Source of the DNA: Thermoleophilia bacterium
GTDB taxonomy: Bacteria > Actinomycetota > Thermoleophilia > Gaiellales > JAICJC01
Assembly (NCBI GenBank): GCA_025928435.1
Contig: JAICJM010000012.1
Span: forward strand, 1 to 37,777
Length of the DNA stretch: 37,777 nt
Reading direction: 5' to 3'
Of this stretch, positions 31,036-37,069 are shown piece after piece (position 1 is the stretch's first letter; each line of letters starts with the position of its first letter). Made by a program: the position numbers and the translations under genes. The notes below the pieces were generated by a model. The model was not told where the DNA came from. It did not search any database and saw only the letters and a program-made list of their open reading frames with translations.

Positions 31036-32420
31036 GCGCCGTTTCGCCGGTGGGCCAGGTACTCGAGCAGGTCGGAGCGGCTCAGCATCCCCGCCGGCCG
31101 GCCGTCCCGCACGACCACGACCGCGGGGCTCCCGGCGGTGAGGTCGGCGAACACGCGGTCGAGCGAGTCGCCGGCATCGACGGCCGCGAGCGGCGGCCCC
31201 ATCGCCTCGGCGACGTTGTCCTGAAGCGCGTCCGGGTTCTTGAAGACGCGGTCGAGCAGGCTGCGGTCCTGGAGCGAGCCGACCACGTCGGCCAGCGACT
31301 CGGGCGGCTGCGTCCGCACGACCGGGAGCTGCGAGATCGAGTAGCGCTGCATGATCTCGATCGCCTCGCCGACCTTGTGGTGGGCCCCGATCGTGACCAG
31401 CTCCGGCATCTCGGCGCCGTGCTTGGCCTGCGCCACCTGCTCGACGGTGGGCACCGGCGTCGAGCGCTCCAGGAAGCCGTACTCGAGCATGTAGTTGTCG
31501 TTCAGGAACTTGCTCAGGTAGGCGCGGCCACCGTCGGGGATCAGCGTGACGACGGTCGCGTCGCGACCGAACCGGCCCGCCACCTCGAGCGCCGCGTGGA
31601 TCGCCGTCCCGGCCGACCCGCCGACGAGCATGCCCTCCTCGCGGGCCATCCGCCGGGCCGTCAGGAAGGAGTCCCGGTCGGACACGGTCACGTACTCGTC
31701 GACGAGCGTCGGGTCGAACGTCTGGGGCCAGAAGTCCTCGCCGATGCCCTCGACCAGATACGGGTGCATGGTCTCGGACGAGTAGATCGAGCCCTCCGGA
31801 TCGGCCCCGACGACGAGCAGGTCGGGCTTGCGCTCCTTCAGGTACCGGGCGCAGCCCGAGATCGTGCCGCCGGTGCCGACCGCGATCACGAGCGCGTCGA
31901 GCTCACCGCCGGTGCCCTCCCAGATCTCGGGGCCGGTCGTGTCGTAGTGGGCCTTCGGGTTGGCAGCGTTCGCATACTGGTTCGGCTTGAACCCGCCCGG
32001 GATCTCCTCGGCCAGCCGGTCGGACACCGAGTAGTAGCTCTCGGGCGAGTCGGCGTCGACCGCGGTCGGGCACACGATCACCTCGGCGCCGAACGCGCGC
32101 AGGAGCGAGATCTTCTCCTGGCTCATCTTGTCGGGCATGACGAAGATCATCCGGTAGCCGCGCAGGGCGGCGACCATCGCGAGGCCCACGCCCGTGTTGC
32201 CCGACGTCGGCTCGACGATCGTGCCTCCGGGCTTCAGGAGGCCGTCGCGCTCGGCGGCCTCGATCATGCGCAGGCCGATGCGGTCCTTCACCGATCCGCC
32301 CGGGTTCATCCACTCGAGCTTCGCGAGGACGGTCGGCTCGACGTCGCGGGCCACCCGCTGCAGCCGCACGAGCGGCGTTCCGCCGATCAGGTCGAGGATG
32401 GTGGGGTACTCGCGCGACAT
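31032..32420 (-). CDS. cbs: Cystathionine beta-synthase with C-terminal CBS domains
   Basis: 462 residues. The N-terminal 320 residues are a PLP fold type II enzyme: L-I-G-G-T-P-L-V-R-L, Lys45 in N-P-G-G-S-V-K-D-R-I-G, E-P-T-S-G-N-T-G-V-G-L-A, G-T-G-G-T-I-S-G and G-G-S-A-G-T. Two CBS domains (about 335-395 and 400-460; ending A-G-M-L-S-R-S-D-L-L-E-Y-L) follow, as in human CBS, and may bind AdoMet or a nucleotide. These domains and length distinguish it from CysK/CysM. It condenses homocysteine with serine (or acetylserine) into cystathionine. Start ATG 32420 follows TAGACT by 8 nt. First gene of a group with the YcaQ-type gene and the gamma enzyme. Confidence 0.94.
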   Translation of the reverse strand: MSREYPTILDLIGGTPLVRLQRVARDVEPTVLAKLEWMNPGGSVKDRIGLRMIEAAERDGLLKPGGTIVEPTSGNTGVGLAMVAALRGYRMIFVMPDKMSQEKISLLRAFGAEVIVCPTAVDADSPESYYSVSDRLAEEIPGGFKPNQYANAANPKAHYDTTGPEIWEGTGGELDALVIAVGTGGTISGCARYLKERKPDLLVVGADPEGSIYSSETMHPYLVEGIGEDFWPQTFDPTLVDEYVTVSDRDSFLTARRMAREEGMLVGGSAGTAIHAALEVAGRFGRDATVVTLIPDGGRAYLSKFLNDNYMLEYGFLERSTPVPTVEQVAQAKHGAEMPELVTIGAHHKVGEAIEIMQRYSISQLPVVRTQPPESLADVVGSLQDRSLLDRVFKNPDALQDNVAEAMGPPLAAVDAGDSLDRVFADLTAGSPAVVVVRDGRPAGMLSRSDLLEYLAHRRNGA

Positions 32421-32428
32421 GGACGGCC

Positions 32429-32434
32429 AGTCTA
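32429..32434 (-). promoter_or_regulatory. -10 box TAGACT for the cystathionine beta-synthase
   Basis: Read on the minus strand, 8 nt before ATG 32420; it overlaps the stop codon of the upstream VOC gene. Confidence 0.5.
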
Positions 32435-32812
32435 CTGTCGGGAGCCGATCTGCCAGAGGCCGACGACGTTGCCGCCCGGGTCGCGGAAGGTCTCCACCCG
32501 AAGGTTGCCCTCGGGATACGGCTGCTCCACGATCTGACCGCCTTGCGCCTCGATCGCCGCGACGGTCGCATCCACCGACTCGACGTAGACGTACGGCCGG
32601 ATGCCCGCGTCTTCGGCGGTCGGGACGTCGGCGACGAAGTGGCCGATCACATGTCCGGTGCCGTCGGTGAAGCTCGGATGGGCGCGACCGGCGTCGACCT
32701 CCCAGCCGAAGACCGCCGCGTAGAACCGGGCCGAGCGGCCCGGATCGACGGCCGGGATCCGAAGGTACGAGATCCCGCCGGGGCGGGCGACCGTCGGCGC
32801 TACTCCGGCCAC
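32432..32812 (-). CDS. VOC-family protein
   Basis: 126 residues from GTG 32812, chosen as the first start that gives the normal N-terminus (G-G-I-S-Y-L-R-I-P-A-V-D-P-G-R-S-A-R-F-Y-A-A-V-F-G-W). The second half has Y-V-Y-V-E-S-V-D-A-T-V-A-A-I-E-A-Q-G-G and the D-P-G-G-N-V-V-G-L-W-Q end. The motif F-Y-x-x-V-F-G-W is typical of the CFP32/27-kDa-antigen-like VOC group, which lacks an established reaction. It overlaps the M55 aminopeptidase stop by 13 nt, so it is likely its translationally coupled partner. No Shine-Dalgarno is seen at the GTG. Confidence 0.82.
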   Translation of the reverse strand: MAGVAPTVARPGGISYLRIPAVDPGRSARFYAAVFGWEVDAGRAHPSFTDGTGHVIGHFVADVPTAEDAGIRPYVYVESVDATVAAIEAQGGQIVEQPYPEGNLRVETFRDPGGNVVGLWQIGSRQ

Positions 32813-33627
32813 CGGAAGGAGAAGTAGAACTGGCGCCAGGCCGTCCACCAGTCCGGGCCCGTGCTGACGATCGTGCGCGGGTCGGCGATCTCGACGGCGG
32901 GGTGGTGGCGGAACTGCTCGGTGTGGTCGGGGCTCGCGAACTCGACCCGGATCTCGCACGGCTTGCCCGGGTCGTACGGCGCGACCGCCTTCGGGTTCGC
33001 GAGGGCGCGCGTCGCCCCCTCCTCGATCATCGCGCGGGCCACGTTCGGCGTCTTGTGGCGGGCGCTGAACCGGCCGAGCGCTGTCTTCACCTGCACGGTC
33101 TCGAGGCCGTCGCCGAGCAGCTCCGTGCCCTCGCGGCAGGCCGCCTGGTCGCCGGTCACGAGCAGCACCGGGCAGCCCCAGTTCCCGCAGAGAGCGGCGT
33201 TGATCCCGGTCTCCCCCACCTCGCGGCCGTTAAAGTGGAGACCGTGCCACTGGGTGCCGGACACGGTGTGGCTCATCTGGCCGTCGCCCGTGCCCGCCAT
33301 CGCGTGCATGCCGATGAAGAGCGCCGCGTCGCAGCCGTCCTCGAGCGCACCCGTGTACTCGGTCCACTCGCGCTGGACGACGAACTCACAGCCGTCGTCG
33401 AGCAGGTCGGGCCGCAGCGAGTTGAACGAGAGGTCACCGCCCGCACCGTGGCAGTCCATCACCACGACCTCGGTCGCCCCGCCGGCCCGCGCGCCGCGGA
33501 CGGCGGCGTTGATCTCCTCGGTGTACAGGGTGCGGCCTTCCTCGTACAGCGGATCGCCGGCCCCGACCCCGCTCCAGTTCGTGATACCAGCGACGCCCTC
33601 CATGTCGCTGACGATGAAGACGCGCAT
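32800..33627 (-). CDS. M55-family D-aminopeptidase (DppA-like)
   Basis: 275 residues, the usual family size. Zinc-site motifs: S-D-M-E-G-V-A-G-I at residues about 7-15 (Asp8 and Glu10), D-C-H-G-A-G-G-D (His), and F-I-G-M-H-A-M-A-G-T (His) as in Bacillus DppA. The enzyme cleaves D-amino-acid N-terminal peptides, for example D-Ala-D-Ala, and self-assembles into a decamer. H-T-V-S-G-T-Q-W-H-G-L-H-F-N-G-R-E-V-G-E is also conserved. TAGAGT lies 8 nt before ATG 33627, suggesting leaderless expression. It is divergent from the tandem structured RNAs; a role in cell-wall peptide recycling or uptake is inferred. Confidence 0.92.
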   Translation of the reverse strand: MRVFIVSDMEGVAGITNWSGVGAGDPLYEEGRTLYTEEINAAVRGARAGGATEVVVMDCHGAGGDLSFNSLRPDLLDDGCEFVVQREWTEYTGALEDGCDAALFIGMHAMAGTGDGQMSHTVSGTQWHGLHFNGREVGETGINAALCGNWGCPVLLVTGDQAACREGTELLGDGLETVQVKTALGRFSARHKTPNVARAMIEEGATRALANPKAVAPYDPGKPCEIRVEFASPDHTEQFRHHPAVEIADPRTIVSTGPDWWTAWRQFYFSFRWPE

Positions 33628-33635
33628 GGGCGGCA

Positions 33636-33641
33636 ACTCTA
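33636..33641 (-). promoter_or_regulatory. -10 box TAGAGT for the M55 aminopeptidase
   Basis: Read on the minus strand, 8 nt before ATG 33627. Confidence 0.5.
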
Positions 33642-33664
33642 GCCGCGGGAAAGTCGCGCGCCTC

Positions 33665-33845
33665 GAACCCCGCAAAATGCGTGAAGTTTCGGGTTGCAAG
33701 GCGCCCCCCGGTGCCGTACCTTCCCTCCTGCGCCGTCGAGGGCAGCCGAGTAGGTCGAAGCCGGACGGAGGAGTTGTAGAGGTGACTCGAAAGCTCTTTC
33801 GACCGGGGGACGAAAGGCCAGCCACGACGGCGAATCTTTGGTCCG
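33665..33845 (+). ncRNA. Structured RNA, copy 1 of a tandem pair (riboswitch-like)
   Basis: 181 nt, aligned without gaps to copy 2 with about 24 differences by eye. Predicted parts: a 5' hairpin AACCC...GGGTT; a closing helix GCCGTCG/CGACGGC; inside it a 13-bp arm CCGGACGGAGGAG / CTCTTTCGACCGG (one A-A mismatch) topped by a small hairpin GAG-GTGA-CTC with a GNRA loop; and a joining segment GGGGACGAAAGGCC. GCCAG/TTGGT at the 3' end could compete with the closing helix. No ORF with coding character runs through on either strand apart from repeat-derived shadows. Copies and structure say functional RNA; the class is not recognised with certainty. Confidence 0.75.
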
Positions 33846-33875
33846 GGACGGGCGGGCCTGGGGGGAAACGGAGCG

Positions 33876-33903
33876 GTGCCCGGCGCCATGCGGTGCCGGG
33901 CAC
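33876..33903 (+). terminator. Hairpin between the two structured RNAs
   Basis: GTGCCCGGCGCC-ATGC-GGTGCCGGGCAC, a 12-bp stem with one G-T pair, 30 nt after copy 1. It could be the expression platform or terminator belonging to copy 1, or a transcript separator. Confidence 0.6.
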
Positions 33904-33925
33904 ATCCAACCCGCGCCGCCGGGCC

Positions 33926-34106
33926 GAACCTCGCAAACTGCGTGAAGTTTCGGGTTGCAGATGCGTCCTCCGTGCCGTAGCTTGACCACTGCGCCGTCGC
34001 GGGCAGCCGAGTAGGTCGAAGCCGGGCGGAGGAGCTGTAGAGGCAACTCGAAAGCTCTTTCGCCCGGGGGACGAAAGGCCAGCCACGACGGCGAATTTCT
34101 GGTCCG
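33926..34106 (+). ncRNA. Structured RNA, copy 2 of the tandem pair
   Basis: Same 181-nt layout as copy 1, offset by exactly 261 nt. The long arm is CCGGGCGGAGGAG / CTCTTTCGCCCGG, where the A-A mismatch of copy 1 is a G-C pair, and the terminal hairpin is GAG-GCAA-CTC, so the tetraloop differs from copy 1 but is still GNRA. The closing helix and the AGTAGGTCGAAGCCGG and GGGGACGAAAGGCC segments are unchanged. It ends 16 nt before the TTG start of the DUF1989 gene, so it would sit in that gene's 5' leader. Confidence 0.75.
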
Positions 34107-34122
34107 ACCTGCCCCGACCGCG

Positions 34123-34725
34123 TTGCCCGATCCCGCCGCCATCACCGTCCCCGCCCGCGAGGGCCATGCGGTCGAGCTCGCGCGCGGCGACCGCGTCCGG
34201 GTGATCGACCCGCGCGGCGGCCAGGTGGCCGACGTGTTCGCGTTCTGCGCCGGCGACGTGAGCGAGTACCACAGCGCGCAGCACACGCGCGTGTGGGTGG
34301 GGAAGCTCTTCCCGGACGTCGGCGAGCAGTTCGTGACGAACCATCGCCGCCCGATCCTGACGCTCGAGGAGGACACCTCGCCCGGGATCCACGACATGCT
34401 CTGCGCCGCCTGCGACCCGGCCCGCTACGCCCTCCTCGGAGCCGAGGGCTGGCACGCCTCGTGCGAGGAGAACCTCCAGAAGGCGATGGCCGGTCTCGGG
34501 CACGAGGGCATCGTGATCCCGCAGCCGATCAATCTCTTCATGAACATTCCGGTGGGCGAAGGCGGCACGATCGGCTGGGAGCCCGCGCCGACCGGCGCGG
34601 GCGACTCGGTCACCCTGCGGGCGGAGATGGACATCATCGTGGCCGTCTCCGCCTGCCCTCAGGACCTCGTCCCGATCAACTCGGGCGACCCGACCGAGAT
34701 CGCGCTCGAGGTCAGCCGGGGCTGA
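34123..34725 (+). CDS. DUF1989 (urea carboxylase-associated) family protein
   Basis: 200 residues from TTG 34123, the only start that keeps the family's N-terminus (I-T-V-P-A-R-E-G-x-A-V-E-L-A-R-G-D-R-V-R-V-I-D-P-R-G-G-Q-V-A-D-V-F-A-F). Other conserved blocks: S-x-x-H-T-R, L-T-L-E-E-D-T-S-P-G-I-H-D-M, C-D-P-A-R-Y, N-L-F-M-N-I-P and E-M-D-I-I-V-A-V-S-A-C-P-Q-D. The family is found near urea carboxylase, guanidine and glycine-cleavage-related genes and resembles part of aminomethyltransferases, but its reaction is not established. Its leader contains the tandem structured RNAs, suggesting RNA-level regulation. It is convergent with the TMEM175-type gene with 9 nt between stops. Confidence 0.82.
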   Translation: MPDPAAITVPAREGHAVELARGDRVRVIDPRGGQVADVFAFCAGDVSEYHSAQHTRVWVGKLFPDVGEQFVTNHRRPILTLEEDTSPGIHDMLCAACDPARYALLGAEGWHASCEENLQKAMAGLGHEGIVIPQPINLFMNIPVGEGGTIGWEPAPTGAGDSVTLRAEMDIIVAVSACPQDLVPINSGDPTEIALEVSRG

Positions 34726-34734
34726 GCGGGGCGA

Positions 34735-35358
34735 TCAGGCGGGCTCGTGCCCGGCCGCGATGGCGTCACCGCGGGCGCGCATCACGCCCGCGAGGGACGA
34801 GAACAGGAACCCGAACGCCGCCACCCGCGGCGCGGCGCCGGCCAGGAAGGTGAACCCGACGTAGAAGCCGGCGTTCGGCTGCACCGCGCGGACGAGCGCC
34901 CGCAACTCGCCGGCGGTCACGCCCGGCTCGAGCAGCTCGGGATCGCGGGCGATCGCGTAGCTCAGCGCGCCGAACGTCAGCGAGATCACGAGCAGCGACG
35001 CGCCGTAGATGATGACGGCGGCCCGCTCCGCGCTGCCGCTCGTGATCGCCTCGGCGACGAGCCGGGTCGGGAAGGGCAGGAACGACACCGCCATCAGCAG
35101 CGCCAGGTTGACGCGCATGACGGCGTTGTTCGCGCAGCGGAGGCGGCGGAAGACTCCATGGTGGAGCATCCAGATCCCGCCGATGGTGACGAAGCTCGTG
35201 GCGTAGGCGAGATACGCCGGCCACTGGTCGGCGAACCCGCGCCACAGGTTCGCGAAGGCCGACTCGGGGATGTCGATGTCGAGGACGAGCAGCGTGATCG
35301 CGATCGCGAAGACGCCGTCGCTGAAGGCTTCGATGCGGCTCGTCTCCCACCGGTTCAT
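34735..35358 (-). CDS. TMEM175-family (DUF1211) potassium channel-like protein
   Basis: 207 residues from ATG 35358. The first helix carries the family signature R-I-E-A-F-S-D-G-V-F-A-I-A-I-T-L-L-V-L-D-I; the F-S-D motif is conserved in lysosomal TMEM175 and its bacterial homologues, which form K+ channels as tetramers with six helices. Later helices: Y-A-T-S-F-V-T-I-G-G-I-W-M-L-H-H, V-N-L-A-L-L-M-A-V-S-F-L-P-F-P-T, A-A-V-I-I-Y-G-A-S-L-L-V-I-S-L-T-F, and F-L-A-G-A-A-P-R-V-A-A-F-G-F-L-F. Divergent from the metG leader; TAGCTT (35389-35384 on the minus strand) overlaps the leader promoter, leaving a 25-nt leader that contains a TTTCGG-C-CCGAAA palindrome. Confidence 0.9.
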   Translation of the reverse strand: MNRWETSRIEAFSDGVFAIAITLLVLDIDIPESAFANLWRGFADQWPAYLAYATSFVTIGGIWMLHHGVFRRLRCANNAVMRVNLALLMAVSFLPFPTRLVAEAITSGSAERAAVIIYGASLLVISLTFGALSYAIARDPELLEPGVTAGELRALVRAVQPNAGFYVGFTFLAGAAPRVAAFGFLFSSLAGVMRARGDAIAAGHEPA

Positions 35359-35366
35359 GAGCGAGA

Positions 35367-35379
35367 TTTCGGCCCGAAA
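35367..35379. promoter_or_regulatory. Palindrome TTTCGG-C-CCGAAA
   Basis: Perfect 6+6 arms between the TMEM175-type start and the divergent promoter region. Possible operator or a small hairpin in the short 5' leader. Confidence 0.35.
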
Positions 35380-35385
35380 CCAAGC

Positions 35386-35391
35386 TATCCT
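35386..35391 (+). promoter_or_regulatory. -10 box TATCCT of the metG leader transcript
   Basis: 6 nt before ATG 35398 of the leader peptide, matching the leaderless pattern. Overlaps the minus-strand TAGCTT candidate. Confidence 0.6.
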
Positions 35392-35397
35392 TTGACC

Positions 35398-35463
35398 ATG
35401 GCGCGCACGAACCACTTCCGGATGATGGCCCTGCACCAGGGGCCCGTCCGCGTGCGCGCGTAA
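35398..35463 (+). CDS. Leader peptide upstream of metG
   Basis: 21 codons: starts M-A-R-T-N-H-F-R-M-M-A-L-H-Q, ends P-V-R-V-R-A, then TAA. Its ATG lies 6 nt after the -10 box TATCCT, so the first thing a ribosome would meet on this transcript is this ORF. Residues 9 and 10 are consecutive Met codons (35422-35427), and the C-terminus is basic. It is followed 9 nt later by a 9-bp GC hairpin and, 84 nt after its stop, by methionyl-tRNA synthetase. By analogy with amino-acid attenuators, lack of charged tRNA-Met would stall the ribosome at the Met pair. No homologue recalled. Confidence 0.68.
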   Translation: MARTNHFRMMALHQGPVRVRA

Positions 35464-35472
35464 CCACGACGA

Positions 35473-35493
35473 CCGGCCCCGACTCGGGGCCGG
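35473..35493 (+). terminator. Attenuator-like hairpin after the metG leader ORF
   Basis: CCGGCCCCG-ACT-CGGGGCCGG, perfect 9-bp stem with a 3-nt loop, 9 nt after the leader stop. A second small hairpin CGCCG-CTCAT-CGGCG follows. No T-run. Confidence 0.65.
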
Positions 35494-35547
35494 AAGACGC
35501 CGCTCATCGGCGACCGTCGGCCACGCGGGGCCGCGAAGGGAGATCCG

Positions 35548-37026
35548 ATGAGCCGCTTCTACATCACCAACGCGATCGCTTACGTGAACGGCGATCCGCA
35601 CCTCGGCCACGCGCTCGAGTTCGTCCAGACCGACGTCCTCGCGCGCCACCGGCGCCTGCGCGGCGACGACGTCCGCTACCTCAGCGGCACCGACGAGAAC
35701 GCGCTGAAGAACGTGCAGGCCGCGGAGGCGGCCGGGCTCGGCGCCGCGGAGTTCGTCGCCGGCCGGTCCGACCTGTTCGAGCGGCTGCGCGCGCCGCTCG
35801 CGCTCTCCTACGACGACTTCATCCGTACGTCGGCCGACCCGCGCCACCGGCCGGGCGTCGAGCGGCTGTGGAGGGCGTGCGCGGAGGCCGGCGACCTCGA
35901 GCTGCGGGCGTACACGGGCCGCTACTGCGGCGGCTGCGAGGCGTTCCTCGACGACGCCGACCTCGTCGACGGGTTCTGCCCGGAGCACGGGACGCCGCCC
36001 GAGCCGGTCGAGGAGCGCAACTGGTTCTTCCGCCTCACGCGCCACGCCGGGGCGCTCGAGGCGGCGATCAGCTCCGGCGCGCTCACCATCGAGCCGGAGC
36101 ACCGCCGCAACGAGGTGCTGGCAGTCCTGCGCAGCGGCCTGGCGGACTTCAGCGTCTCGCGCCCGCGCGAGCGCGCGGGCGGCTGGGGCATCCCGGTTCC
36201 GGGCGACCCGAGCCAGGTGGTGTATGTCTGGTTCGACGCGCTCGCCAACTACGTGACCGCGCTCGGCTACGGGAACGGCGGCGGCGACTACGCGTCGTGG
36301 TGGGAGGGCGCGGGCCAGCGCGTGCACATGGTCGGCAAGGGCATCACGCGCTTCCACGCGCTCTACTGGCCGGCGATCCTGCGCTCCGCCGGCGAGCCGC
36401 TGCCGACCCGCATCCTCGTCCACGACTACGTGACCGTCGACGGGCGCAAGCTCTCGAAGTCGCTCGGAAACGCCGTCGAGCCCGCCGGGCTCGCGGCGCG
36501 GTACGGGACGGACGCCCTGCGCTGGTGGGTCGTCCGCGACGTGCCCCGCTCCGGCGACGCCGACTTCCGCGAGGAGCAGCTCGCGCGGCGGGCGAACGAG
36601 CTGGCGGACGGACTGGGGAACCTGGTCAGCCGCACGGTGTCGCTGGCGGCGCGGGGTGGGGGAACTTCATGCAATTGGCAATCATCGCGGGTGCCAATTG
36701 ACACGATCGCCGACCCCCGGCTCGCGGCGACGATTGGTGCCGTCCCGGCGGCGATCGACGCGGCGCTCGCCCGTTTCGATCTGCGCGCCGCGGCCGACGC
36801 CGTCTGGGGCGCGGTCGAGGAGGCGAACCGGTTCATCTCGGCCCGCCGGCCGTGGGAGTTCGAGGGCGAGGCGCGGGCGGTGGTGCTCGCCGACACGCTC
36901 GCGGCGTGCGCGGCGCTCGCGGCCGAGATCGCGCCCTTCCTGCCGGGGGGTGCGGAGCGCATCGCGGCGGCGCTCGAGTCGGCCGACCCGGCCGCGGCGC
37001 GGCGCCTCTTCCCCAAGGTCGCATGA
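35548..37026 (+). CDS. metG: Methionyl-tRNA synthetase
   Basis: 492 residues, class I. F-Y-I-T-N-A-I-A-Y-V-N-G-D-P-H-L-G-H contains the HIGH-type signature (H-L-G-H) and D-G-R-K-L-S-K-S-L-G-N the KMSKS-type signature. A single zinc knuckle is formed by Y-C-G-G-C-E and F-C-P-E-H. The C-terminal helical bundle recognises the CAU anticodon; the extra dimerising tRNA-binding domain of some MetG proteins is absent. ATG 35548 has AGGGAG about 7 nt upstream, so this gene has a normal RBS, with the leader peptide and hairpins before it. Between the catalytic and anticodon domains (residues about 369-389) lies an unusual short segment encoded by a low-GC palindrome (36672-36700). Confidence 0.95.
   Translation: MSRFYITNAIAYVNGDPHLGHALEFVQTDVLARHRRLRGDDVRYLSGTDENALKNVQAAEAAGLGAAEFVAGRSDLFERLRAPLALSYDDFIRTSADPRHRPGVERLWRACAEAGDLELRAYTGRYCGGCEAFLDDADLVDGFCPEHGTPPEPVEERNWFFRLTRHAGALEAAISSGALTIEPEHRRNEVLAVLRSGLADFSVSRPRERAGGWGIPVPGDPSQVVYVWFDALANYVTALGYGNGGGDYASWWEGAGQRVHMVGKGITRFHALYWPAILRSAGEPLPTRILVHDYVTVDGRKLSKSLGNAVEPAGLAARYGTDALRWWVVRDVPRSGDADFREEQLARRANELADGLGNLVSRTVSLAARGGGTSCNWQSSRVPIDTIADPRLAATIGAVPAAIDAALARFDLRAAADAVWGAVEEANRFISARRPWEFEGEARAVVLADTLAACAALAAEIAPFLPGGAERIAAALESADPAAARRLFPKVA
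36672..36700. repeat. Low-GC inverted repeat inside metG
   Basis: CAATTGGCA-N11-TGCCAATTG, perfect 9-bp arms, in frame between the catalytic and anticodon-binding domains. Its base composition is unlike the surrounding coding sequence. A similar but imperfect CAATT...AATTG pair is at 22224-22252 in the formamidase gene. Confidence 0.6.
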
Positions 37027-37069
37027 AGGAGGGATCTCACGCGCCGCCGCCCCCGCGCGTTCATCTTCT

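Noticed and set aside
33888..33978. Short ORF starting in the hairpin between the structured RNAs
   Set aside because: Its ATG is in the loop of a 12-bp stem, it runs into copy 2, and it has no coding character.
33665..34106. CRISPR array
   Set aside because: Only two units of 181 nt with a much longer spacing than a CRISPR; differences follow RNA pairing.
33665..34106. Firm call as c-di-GMP-I riboswitch
   Set aside because: One segment is similar and the organism has a GGDEF-EAL protein, but the helix order and 3' part do not match what I know of that aptamer.
33646..34400. Long minus-strand reading frame through the tandem RNA region with a repeated protein segment
   Set aside because: The repeated peptide is only the translation of the duplicated RNA; it has no start, no family match and runs antisense to a clear DUF1989 gene.
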